64,000 bases of DNA from Moringa oleifera. Its lineage: Eukaryota; Streptophyta; Magnoliopsida; Brassicales; Moringaceae. The stretch's first letter is position 1; every line of letters begins with the position of its first letter. A model generated the notes under the pieces. The model had not been told where the DNA came from, searched no databases, and saw nothing but the letters and a program-made list of their open reading frames with translations. Below, piece after piece: positions 54,874-64,000 of the stretch. The translations under genes were made by a program, and so were the position numbers. Location: assembly GCA_021397835.1 (NCBI GenBank), contig JAJFZO010000049.1:811001-875000 (forward strand), written 5' to 3'.

Positions 54874-55384
54874 TGTTGGGAATTTGACAACCAGATCCTT
54901 AGTTGATGGATCAAATATCAAATCCCTATAATCTGAAAGCAACAATAATAAAAGCAAGAAGAAAGTAAACAACCACAGGAACACAAGATTTATAGTGGTT
55001 CACCCTCAATTGATAGTTACATCCACTTTGCAGCCACTGCAAAAAACTCTTTCACTATGAAAATAGATTACAAGAGAGATAACCGTTTTTCTAGCCCTCA
55101 CTCTACTAGAATAAAACCCTAGGACTCTTACTCACTCTCTCTGTTGTGATGTTTACATGGGTAGAAGCCCCCTCTTTATATAGTAGAGCCCAAGGCCCAA
55201 AAGATAGATGTGTGAGAATCTCAACATATCCTTTTTGATGAGTATATACTCTTTGGATGAGTATATTTCTTTTCAGATAAGCATATATATCCTTTCAGAT
55301 AAGTATATGCCATCTCAGATAAATATATATCTTTTCAGATAAATATAAACCCTTTTGTGGATAAGTCTCCACACATACTTAACA
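54874..55384 (-). repeat. 3' LTR of the copia element
   Basis: 511 bases, TGTTGGG...TTAACA on the plus strand. It differs from the other LTR by about ten substitutions and one single-base indel as counted by eye (about 98% identity). A TATATAAAG box lies on the minus strand at 55174-55182. Confidence 0.93.
55228..55360 (-). repeat. Degenerate short repeats in the LTR U3 region
   Basis: Five to six imperfect copies, about 20 bases apart, of a unit resembling CTTTTCAGATAAGTATATAT (plus strand). They lie upstream of the LTR TATA box in the element's orientation. The equivalent array in the other LTR spans about 59755-59885. Confidence 0.75.
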
Positions 55385-55453
55385 ATCTCCCACTTGGAGA
55401 CTAATTCATTATCTCAATTGTTTCTTCCACCTGCAATGGCCATGACTTCCCAA

Positions 55454-58400
55454 TCAGCAGCTGAGAAGCCCCACTGAAGTTGTACACAACTTCAGTTTCT
55501 CGATTGTAACAACCTTGGTTAGCATATCAGCTGGATTCTGACTTCCTTGTATCTTTTCGAGTGATAAGATACCATCTTCCAAAGCTGATCTTATGAAGTG
55601 ATATCTGACTTGTATATGCTTCGTTCTAGCATGATACATAGGGTTCTTTGCCAAGTGAATGGCACTCTGGTTGTCACAATGCAACATACCTTTTTCAAAC
55701 TTATGCCCCAGTTCATTTAAGAAAGATAACAACCATATCATCTCCTTGCTTGCTTCTGTAAGAGCAACATATTCAGCCTCTGTGGTCGAAAGTGCAACTA
55801 TCTTTTGTAGTTTAGACATCCAACTGATTGCAGTACCACCCAATGTATAAACATACCCTGTAGTACTTTTTCTGCTGTCGATATCACCAGCCATATCAGC
55901 ATCAACATAACCATGCAAGCCCATATCTGTTTTTCTGAAGTATAGAGCGAAGTCTGCAGTGCTCTTCAAATACCTGAAGTTTAACTGCTTCCCAGTGTTG
56001 CTTTCCTGGATTGCTCATATACCTGCTAACAACTCCCACTGCAGGTGCTATGTCTGGTCTTGTACATACTGTGGCATACATTAGACTCCCAATAGCAGAA
56101 GCATAAGGCACCTTGCCCATATATGCAATTTCATCATCAGTTGAGGGAGACTGACTCTTGGATAGTCTGAAATGACTAGCCAAAGGGGTACTCACTGGTT
56201 TGGCACCATCCATTCTGAATCTAGCAAGCACTTTGTTGATGTATTTCTCCTGAGATAGCTTGAGAATTCCCTTTTCCCTGATGATTCTCATCCCAAGGAT
56301 TTGTTTGGCGGAACCCAAATCCTTCATAGCAAACTTCTTTGAAAGCTTACTCTTTAATTTCTCTATCTCATGCAAATTAGCTCCAGCAATTAACATATCA
56401 TCAACATACAGCAGTAATATAATGTAAGAGTTATCATACCTCTTAACATAACAACAATGGTCTGCCTGGCATCTTAAGAAACTATTGTCACCCATAAAGT
56501 TGTCAAACTTCTTGTACCACTATCTTGGAGCTTGTTTTAACCCATACAAACTTTTCATAAGTTTGCATACCATTTTCTCCTTACCTTTGACTTCAAATCC
56601 TTGTGGCTGTTTCATGTAAATTTCTTCCTCCAAGTCACCATGAAGAAAAGCAGTTTTTACATCCATTTGCTGCAGATGCAAATCTTCCTGAGCCACTAAC
56701 CCAAGCACTATTCTGATTGTAGTCAACTTAACCACTGGGGAGAAAATCTCTGTGTAGTCAATACCTTCCTTTTGTTGAAAGCCTTTAACTACTAACTTTG
56801 CTTTATACCGCTTGTTGCCATCATGTTCTTCTTTTATCCGGTAAACCCATTTGTTCTGCAAGGCCCTTTTTCCATGTGATAGTTCTGCCAACTCCCATGT
56901 TTGATTACTCATGAGAGAATTCATCTCATCTTTCATGGCTAACTCCTACTTGATTGATTCATCACCCTGCAAAGCTTCATCAAAACTCTCTGGTTCACCC
57001 CTATCAGTCAACAAGATGTAGTTCAGAGATGGTGAAAATCTCTGTGGTGGTCTCACAGTTCTGGAAGATCTTCTCACTTCTGTCACAGGAGTGGTTGGAT
57101 TTACCTCTTGAGCCATACTTTCCTGATTTTGCTCAGCAATGTCATCTTCAACTTCTTCAGTATTCTGTTGCAACTGATTCACTGGAATGTCTCTCAAGTG
57201 GATCACTTCAGGCCTTTTTGTCTCAGAATCTGTTACTTCTGAACTCTTGCCCAAACTATCCTTGTACAGAACTTGCTCATTGAAGATTACATCCCTGCTC
57301 CTAATGATCTTCCTGTTTTGGCTATCCCAGAAATGATAACCAAACTCATTGTCACCATATCCAATGAAAAAATATTTTTTTGATTTAGGATCAAGTTTGC
57401 CTCTAGCAGCAGCATCAATATGGATATATGACAGGCAACCAAATATTCTTAGAAAAGACAGATTTACCTTTTTGCCACTCCAAACCTCCTCGGGTATTCT
57501 GCAATCCAAAGGAACTGAAGGGCCCTTATTGATTAAATAGGCTGCAGTGTTAACTGCATCTGCCCAAAATGCCTTGGGCAACCCTGCATGCATTCTCATG
57601 CTCCTTGCACGCTCATTCAGTATTCTGTTCATCCTTTCTGCAACACCATTATGCTGAGGTGTACCTGGAGTAGTCTTCTCCATCTTGATCCCATTGTCAG
57701 CACAAAACTGTTTGAAATCCCCATCAATGTATTCTCCACCATTATCAGATCTCAAACACTTAACTTTAAGATTAGTTTCATTCTCAACTATGGCTTTTCA
57801 TTTCCTGAAAGCATCAAATACATCAGATTTATTCTTTAGAAAATAAATCCATACCTTTCTGGTTGAGTCATCAATGAAAGTCACATAGTAGCTAGATCCC
57901 CCAAGAGACGTCACAGTCGAAGGCCCCCATACATCTGTATGAACTAACTCTAGTTTTTGCTGCTTCAACTGCTTTCCTGCTTTGGAGAAGCTGACCCTTT
58001 TCTGTTTGCCAAGGATGCAGCTTTCACACAACTTGTGCTCTACAGATTTTAAATCCGGCAAATTACCATTTGCCACCATGACCTTCATTCCCTTTTCACT
58101 CATATGCCCAAGTCTACAATGCCATAAGTCAGAGTTCATACCAGTGTCAACAGCAGCCACTGTATCCTTGCAACTTGAAGTCATATAGAGAGTTCCAGTT
58201 TTGCTTCCTTGAGCAACAACCATGGCACCTTTGGTAACTTTACAAGCATTATCATTGAAAGTCACCCTATACCCTTCACTATCAAGCTGTCCAACAGAAA
58301 TTAGATTTCTCATCAACTTTGGCACATGTCTCACCTTTTGAATCTTCCAGATATTCCCATTTGGCATCTTCAATTTAATATCACCCAAACCAATAATATT

Positions 58401-59369
58401 CAAAGGTTCTCCATCAGCAAGATAGACCTTCCCAAAATTTTCAGCAACATAATTTTCTATTATTTTGCCATATGCAGTGGTATGAAAAGACGCCCCAGAA
58501 TCTAAAGCCCAAGACTCAAGAGGATTATCAATAGCCAAGAGTAAAGCATCATCTACCTCATCTGTTACAGCATTTACAGTGTCATCTTTATGCTCACCTT
58601 TTTTCTTCAGTAAGCGACAGTCTTTCTTCATGTGGCCCTTTTTCTTACAGTTCCAGCATTCTAGATTTCTTCCAGATCTAGATTTGCTTCTTCCATTCCT
58701 TGACTTAGATTTGCCCTTATTGCGATCAGAGTTTCTGTCACTTTCTCTTTCCCTGTTTTCAACATTTAGGGCAGAATTTGCAACTGATGTTTCACCTGAA
58801 TCGATCCTCCGAATCTCTTCTGCAAGAACTCGATCACGAACATCATTGAAGTTCAATTTTGAACTCCCAACAGAATTGCTCATCGCTGCTCTCATGGGCT
58901 CCCAACTATTTGGCAACGATGCCAATAGTATCAAGGCACGTATCTCATCATCAAAGTCAATCTCAACAGAAGATAACTGATTAACTATTGTATTAAACTC
59001 ATTAAGATGAGTTGCCACAGAATTACCTTCACCCATTTTCAAGTGGAATAGCTTCTTCATGAGAAAAACCTTGTTGTTTGCTGAAGGTTTTTCATACATG
59101 TCAGATAGCACCTTCATCAGACTTGCAGTTGTTTTCTCCTTCACCGCGTTGTGAGCAACGTTCTTTGACAGTGTCAGCCGAATAACTCCCAGCACCTGTC
59201 GATCAAGGAGATTCCAATCGCTTTCTGAAATCTTTTTAGGTTTTTGACCCAAAAGTGGTTCATGCAGCTTTTTCCCATACGGATAATCCTCGATTTGCAT
59301 TCTCCATAAGGCATAATCTGTACCATCGAACTTGATGATCCCATGTGATGAGTTTTCTTCGCTACCCAT
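55454..59369 (-). pseudogene. copia gag-pol polyprotein gene, multiply interrupted
   Basis: The frame starts at 59369. Recognisable parts in order are the gag domain, a CCHC zinc knuckle (CWNCKKKGHMKKDC), a protease with DSGAS, the integrase zinc-binding HHCC region (HCRLGHM, CESCILGKQ) and its catalytic core, a reverse transcriptase with the YVDD motif, and RNase H to 55454. In-frame stops occur at 57798-57800 (integrase), 56946-56948 (before the reverse transcriptase) and 56520-56522 (within it). A frameshift lies between the reverse transcriptase and RNase H, at about 55970-56000. The copy cannot make a full polyprotein and could only move with helper proteins in trans. Confidence 0.9.
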
Positions 59370-59406
59370 TGCTTTCAATCTCAAAACCCGAAGCTCTGAT
59401 ACCAGT

Positions 59407-59916
59407 TGTTGGGAATTTGACAACCAGATCCTTAGTTGATGGATCAAATATCAAATCTCTATAACCTGAAAGCAACAATAATAAAAGCAAGAAGAAAGTA
59501 AACAACCACAGGAACACAAGATTTATAGTGGTTCACCCTCAATTGAGAGTTACATCCACTTTGCAGCCACTGCAGAAAACCCTTTCACTATGAAAATAGA
59601 TTACAAGAGAGATAACCGTTTTCCTAGCCCTTACTCTACTAGAATAAAACCCTAGGACTCTTACTCACTCTCTCTGTTGTGATGTTTACATGGGTAGAAG
59701 CCCCCCTTTATATAGTAGAGCCCAAGGCCCAAAAGATAGATGTGTGAGAATCTCAACATATCCTTTTTGATGAGTATATACTCTTTGGATGAGTATATTT
59801 CTTTTCAGATAAGCATATATATCCTTTCAGATAAGTATATGCTATCTCAGATAAATATATATCTTTTCAGATAAATATAAACCCTTTTATGGATAAGTCT
59901 CCACACATACTCAACA
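59407..59916 (-). repeat. 5' LTR of the copia element
   Basis: 510 bases, TGTTGGG...CTCAACA on the plus strand, nearly identical to 54874-55384. A TATATAAAG box lies on the minus strand at 59706-59714. The primer-binding site follows immediately on the inner side. Confidence 0.93.
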
Positions 59917-60914
59917 AAAAGCACCCAGTGTCTGACATATATCAAGCTTCCATTTCTCTTGGAGCGACATGACATGCATGTTTCACTTCCTGTTAGAAGT
60001 ACCTAGCTAGTTGTTCTCCTTTGAGTATAATGAACTTAAAGAGCAATGTTTCAAGCTCGGGTTCAACGGAGTAACAGGTGGGGACTGCCTGCCTACGTTA
60101 TCATTGACTCAGGCAGGATAATCTCCTACGTTGTTGCCAAGAAGTTGTCCGCTGTCCGCTAGCTAGCCAGGCACATGGCCAAGCCTTGTGCTGCGATTGT
60201 CCTAAACGTATCAAATGGTGCAGCTTCGCAAACCAGAACTTGCTACTATACACATTTGGGCACGTTGTTCTTGGTTTTTTGGGAATTCAAATTAATCTAA
60301 TTTGATACTCAACTTTTCTAAAAGATGTAAGGATTTTTTTTAAATAATTTGCTATATCAATATGATAAAATAAATAAATGTATAATAATTTCTTTAAATA
60401 AATATCAGTTGTTAATCTCTCTTCAAAGTAGATCAAATCAATAAAAAATTCATATTCTTTTAATTATAAAAGTGTAAGTTTGATTTAAAAAAAAAAAAGA
60501 TAGGAAGAAGAAAATGATCGAGTGAGAGAAACCGATTTTTTTTTTTTATACTCTATAAGTGATTATGTTGAAGATCAATCTCATGAATCAAGGTACGTAA
60601 GTTATTTTTAACTAATTATTCTGTACATCAAAATCATAAAGTTCTAAAATTTAGAGATTAAATGAGTTATGGATAATTAATTTGCATAAATTTACTAAAA
60701 TCCTAATGTCATAGAGCCTTGAAGGGCATTAATTGAAGGTTATGTCAAGTTATTTTGGGATGCCAGGTTCAAGCTTTCTTCTTGAGATCTGCACCAAATC
60801 TTCAATCATCATCATTCGGTTAAGTCAATTAAGCAACTCTAAACTCATTTTGCCTCGATCCACATCAAAGACTTTTTTGCTTTTATTAGTTTTTGATAAC
60901 ACATTCGGTTAAGT
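59917..60914. other. Region between the copia element and duplication copy 2, partial third copy of TAD1 downstream DNA
   Basis: The first roughly 110 bases (ATCAAGCTTCCATTTCTCTT, then TTTCACTTCCTGTTAGAAGT) match 49719-49807, downstream of TAD1. The same region is represented again at about 61818-61890. The rest is non-coding and becomes AT-rich from about 60290. Just before copy 2 starts, a 15-base direct repeat CATTCGGTTAAGTCA occurs at 60813-60827 and 60902-60916. Confidence 0.6.
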
Positions 60915-60930
60915 CACTTTTTGCTTTTAG

Positions 60931-61403
60931 GAAGCACTTATTGCAGACTTTCTCCTCAGTAAGTCATGAACATGAAATTGGAACCCCAGCTAATGAGATT
61001 TCTTATCGAGAACTTAAGGTAGTATTTTGTTTCTGAGTTAGAAAGTCGCTGTTGTTTCTTATGAACTTCATTGTAAGGTTCGTTTCTGTGTGTTTTCAAA
61101 CTCTCAGGAATTATAGTTTTGAATTTAACACATGCTATGGTTTCCAATTCTCACAATATCAACAGAGGCAGCACAGTGTGCTGTTTGTGCTTTTCCTCTC
61201 AAATATGCTGAAGAGTGTCCATTTTCATTTGGGTATCTTGCGTAACTAATGAAACCACACTAAATGCTGTTTCCTCTGAGTTTGATATGGCATTTTCTCT
61301 GCAGGACAAAGCTCAAGAATAGTGTTTAAATTCAAAAATCTTTAAAGCAAAGCCACCTTTCAGCACTTGGCTGTTGAAACCCTTAGGCCTTCCCCGCTAT
61401 CTA
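60931..61403 (+). pseudogene. TAD1 3'-end fragment (exons 9-10), disrupted
   Basis: Exon 9 is reproduced at 60931-61018 with the same length (88 bases) and frame and good splice sites, but with several amino-acid changes. The exon 10 copy, starting after GCAG at about 61304, has an in-frame TAG at 61320-61322 where TAD1 continues, and a 9-base deletion near its end. Exons 1-8, including the catalytic His/Glu, are absent, so this is a non-functional duplicate tail. Confidence 0.85.
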
Positions 61404-62094
61404 GCCGTGAGGTATATGCTCTGCACCTCTTCTTCTGTCCAGTGAACTTCTGGTAAATTGTATTTGCAGTTTTCTTGTGAAAGTGAACCTCAATAGTGTG
61501 CATGCATAGTCCAGTTAATCTAAACATGACTTTGACGGTCAAGTTATTGTCCTAAAAGTAGGGAAAGTTGACCAACAGGCACTCGTTGTGGCACGTAGAA
61601 GCAGAACTCATTGGGCTGGCTTGGGCTGAGGCTGTTTGATTCAAATATTTATACTCAGTATAATCTTGGGTTGTCAGCTTGGATTTGGATTCAGACTAGA
61701 TTGCATATATGGACCTACCCGTGGCAGACCTGCTGCATCCGTTGAATTTATCTGGCTTGACTGTTTAGAAGCATTGAGAAATGAAAACATCTAGTCATGT
61801 TTACCATTTGGGTACAAAGCACTCAAAATCTGATGTCAAGCTTCTATTGACATGGTTGTTCTGCGTTGCACGCAACGGAGTAAAAGAAGCAATTGAATGA
61901 TTGACGGAGAGGGAGCCCTAGGTCACCCAAATTTTCAGGATCAACTTAGAAGTCAAAGCGTATTAATCGTGGTGAGGCACATGCTGAATCTAGTGGTGAA
62001 ATCGTGCCTACCGTAGCAAATGGTCTAAAGTTGGCTGACTTGAATTAGAACTGGTTGCCCTTAGATTGGGACATTTTTCTTTTCGGGTTTATGC

Positions 62095-62440
62095 AATGGC
62101 CATTAGGGTATTTAAAAAAATTGTCAAACCATAAAAATCACCTCAATTAAATAGCACTAAATCAAATCTTGAAAGGTTTTAAAAAAATACAAATCATATT
62201 AATAAGATTTAATTTCTTGAAAAAATGTAAACGATTTGATTTAAAATAATATTGTATCGTATTTAATAATTTTTTTATTTTTTATCACCCTTTGAAAGCT
62301 TAATTTTAAATCATTTTTATTTAAATTTTTTCCATAAAAAATGTATATATTATTATATAATGAAAAATTATAAATCTTTAAACTTGTTATATTTTCATTG
62401 CCTCTCTCTACTCTCCTATGTGTGCAGTTCATTGAATTAG
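62095..62440. other. AT-rich block specific to duplication copy 2
   Basis: Where copy 1 (about 50005-50135) has about 130 bases between matching flanks, copy 2 has about 350 bases of unrelated AT-rich sequence starting near GCCATTAGGGTATTT. An insertion or replacement is likely; no element ends were recognised. Confidence 0.35.
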
Positions 62441-63534
62441 ATTTAATCATTTCTTTCTTGGTTTTCAAGTAACCATGACTTCACCTTGCATGTTAAATGA
62501 GGGGAGAAGAACTCATCTTGAGTCCTCTTAATTATACATTGTTGGATTCAATTAAGGTTTTTTATTTTGATATTTAAAAAATAATAAATGATAAAATAAA
62601 AAGTAAAAATTATATAAAAATTTTATATTTAGAAAATAATAAATCGAATATTAATTTATGTTAAATTAAATTTTATTGAAATATTTAAATTATTTAAATT
62701 AAAAATTTAATTCAATAAATTTTAATTTCAATTTTTTAAGTATTAAAAATATTTTTAAAAAATAAATGCTGTTAAACTTTTTAAAAAATTAAAAAAAATA
62801 AATTTTAATTATAAAATTATTTAAATTGAAAGGTCAGATTCAAAATAAAATAAAAATTTTATTTAAATTATTTTAAAATATTTTAATAACGAAAATATTT
62901 TTAATTTTTTATAATCATTTGAGTTAAAGTCCAATGAATCAAATTAAGAAGTTAAATTTTGATTGATAGTTTTTGGAAATAAAGATTTGATTGATAACAA
63001 TGATAAATATTATATAAGATTTTATTATAATTTTTATTTTAGAATAAATTAGATTAAATTTTATATTATTTATTTGTATGATAAATTATAAAATAATATT
63101 TTTACATCAATTAAGAAAATGATTTTTGTTTAAAATGATTATTTACTAAACTTCCATTATCTTGCAGAATTAAAAATTAAATCTTAAATGGAACTCACGA
63201 ATGTGTTAAAATCAATTAAAAAGATATTTGAAAAATGAACTAAAAGATTCAAAACTCTTCCTGGAAAGATCGGTAGTTCAAAACTGCAGACCCTCCTTCA
63301 ATCTTGTTAACAGGAGAAAAAGAGGAGAGGAAATTATGGCATGAAATGTGAAGTCAGCTTTGGAAACAAGCAACCAACCAACTTGCAGAAAGAACTCACA
63401 CTGAAGACTTTAGACTAAGCACGTATGCCTCTATATAGAGAGAGAGAGAGCAGACTAGCAAATCTCACGTACTCTGTTTGGTTACCGAGAAAACGCCTCT
63501 GTCTCTCTCCCTCCCTTTCGGCTTTCTCTCGCCA

Positions 63535-63540
63535 TATAAA
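63535..63540 (+). promoter_or_regulatory. TATA box of GT90 copy 2
   Basis: TATAAA in the same context as 52155-52160, 290 bases or so before the second GT90 start codon. The surrounding promoter is nearly identical to copy 1. Confidence 0.55.
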
Positions 63541-63829
63541 TGCTTTCTCTCTTATTAGTGCAGACAACATTTAGTTAATTATCCGCATAGACAGAATTTA
63601 CGGCTAATCAAAGACTCCCGAAAAGTCCACCCGTATCTTCTCTACCGGATGTGAGATTAAGCACCGAGTTTGAATTTTCAAAGCTGAAAACCGTAAATTA
63701 ATTAAGTGATCAGTGAAGAAAAAATGACTGGCTAGGAATCCAGGATAGTTCTAAAGTGATAAGTGAAGAAGAAGACGGCTTGGAGTCCAACGACCGCCAT
63801 TGACGAGCTCTTGAGATGCTTTAAAAGAC

Positions 63830-64000
63830 ATGAAGAGGAACAACGAGATGAAGCATCAAACAAGCTCTTCGCCTGGCGATGCTCCGACGATGCTGCATGG
63901 CAGTTTTGTCTCTGAAGAGCCTCGGTGGTTGCCGCGGCCTGCACAGAAGAGAGCTACTCTCTTCGTCTTCTTCTTTTTCCTCTCTGTCGGCTTCGTATAT
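63830..64000 (+). CDS. GT90 family glycosyltransferase, copy 2 (5' end only)
   Basis: The window ends inside exon 1. An open frame of 57 codons starts MKRNNEMKHQ and keeps PGDAPTMLHG and the basic-then-hydrophobic QKRATLFVFFFFL anchor of copy 1. About a quarter of the 57 residues differ from copy 1, with one codon inserted near residue 11, but there is no stop or frameshift. It is plausibly a functional tandem paralogue whose remaining exons lie to the right. Confidence 0.75.
   Translation, partial: MKRNNEMKHQTSSSPGDAPTMLHGSFVSEEPRWLPRPAQKRATLFVFFFFLSVGFVY

Larger units (their letters stand above)
54874..59916 (-). mobile_element. Ty1/copia LTR retrotransposon, degraded coding region
   Basis: The element is about 5.04 kb with LTRs at both ends, reading right to left. 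The minus strand just inside the 5' LTR reads TGGTATCAGAGC (59393-59404), the standard copia primer-binding site for initiator tRNA-Met. A purine-rich tract (AAGTGGGAGAT) precedes the 3' LTR. Domain order gag, protease, integrase, reverse transcriptase, RNase H identifies Ty1/copia. The flanking five bases, ACAGT on the left and AAAAG on the right, do not match, so no target-site duplication is visible. Confidence 0.93.
60915..64000. repeat. Segmental duplication, copy 2 (continues past window)
   Basis: Paralogue of 48661-52642, starting at CACTTTTTGCTTTTAGGAAG within the intron before TAD1 exon 9. It carries the TAD1 fragment, downstream DNA, AT-rich DNA and the second GT90 promoter and first exon. 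Confidence 0.85.

Noticed and set aside
56954..58980. Plus-strand frames inside the retrotransposon
   Set aside because: Shadows of the minus-strand gag-pol reading frame.
59393..59404. tRNA-Met-like 12-base match
   Set aside because: It is the retrotransposon primer-binding site, not a tRNA gene. I saw no cloverleaf-forming tRNA gene in the window.

Overview
This is nuclear DNA of a flowering plant, most likely a eudicot and probably a rosid. The genes are intron-rich with short exons, GT-AG introns and AT-rich intergenic DNA. Several encode plant-specific proteins: a chloroplast KEA antiporter, a plastid acetyl-CoA carboxylase alpha subunit, a remorin, a R2R3-MYB and a pollen-type LIM protein. 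A Ty1/copia retrotransposon with a tRNA-iMet primer site is also present. The genus cannot be named from the sequence alone. Exon chains were assembled by hand from splice sites and reading-frame continuity. For every complete gene the exon lengths sum to an intact frame.

Layout: 1-6.5 kb (-) a KEA1/2-type K+/H+ antiporter cut by the window start. 6.5-12.4 kb a tandem duplication of about 2.8-3.0 kb. Each unit carries a divergent PCNA-like gene (-) with an E2F-type motif; the proximal copy is intact and the distal one is a pseudogene. 13.3-14.4 kb (-) a two-LIM-domain protein. 15.1-19.4 kb (-) an AtuA-family protein. 20.2-23.4 kb (+) the CFIm25 polyadenylation factor. 25.6-29.8 kb (+) plastid carboxyltransferase alpha (CAC3). 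31.5-36.4 kb (+) a DHH1/DDX6-type DEAD-box helicase. 39.6-41.6 kb (+) a MYB17-like R2R3-MYB. 42.2-45.3 kb (-) a remorin. 46.5-49.2 kb (+) the tRNA adenosine deaminase TAD1. 52.5-54.7 kb (+) a GT90 (rumi/CAP10-like) glycosyltransferase. 54.9-59.9 kb (-) a decayed copia element with about 98% identical LTRs. 60.9-64.0 kb a second copy of the TAD1 3' end plus the GT90 promoter and first exon, running off the window end.

The single-copy genes are housekeeping or developmental genes and form no operon-like pathway. The unusual content lies in the two duplicated regions. The first holds an intact but strongly divergent PCNA paralogue that appears to lack the canonical K164 site and the C-terminal tail. 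The second is a GT90 tandem array whose promoters are nearly identical while the adjacent N-terminal coding sequence has diverged. It is also broken up by a retrotransposon without target-site duplication, by AT-rich insertions, and by a partial third copy of the TAD1 downstream region.
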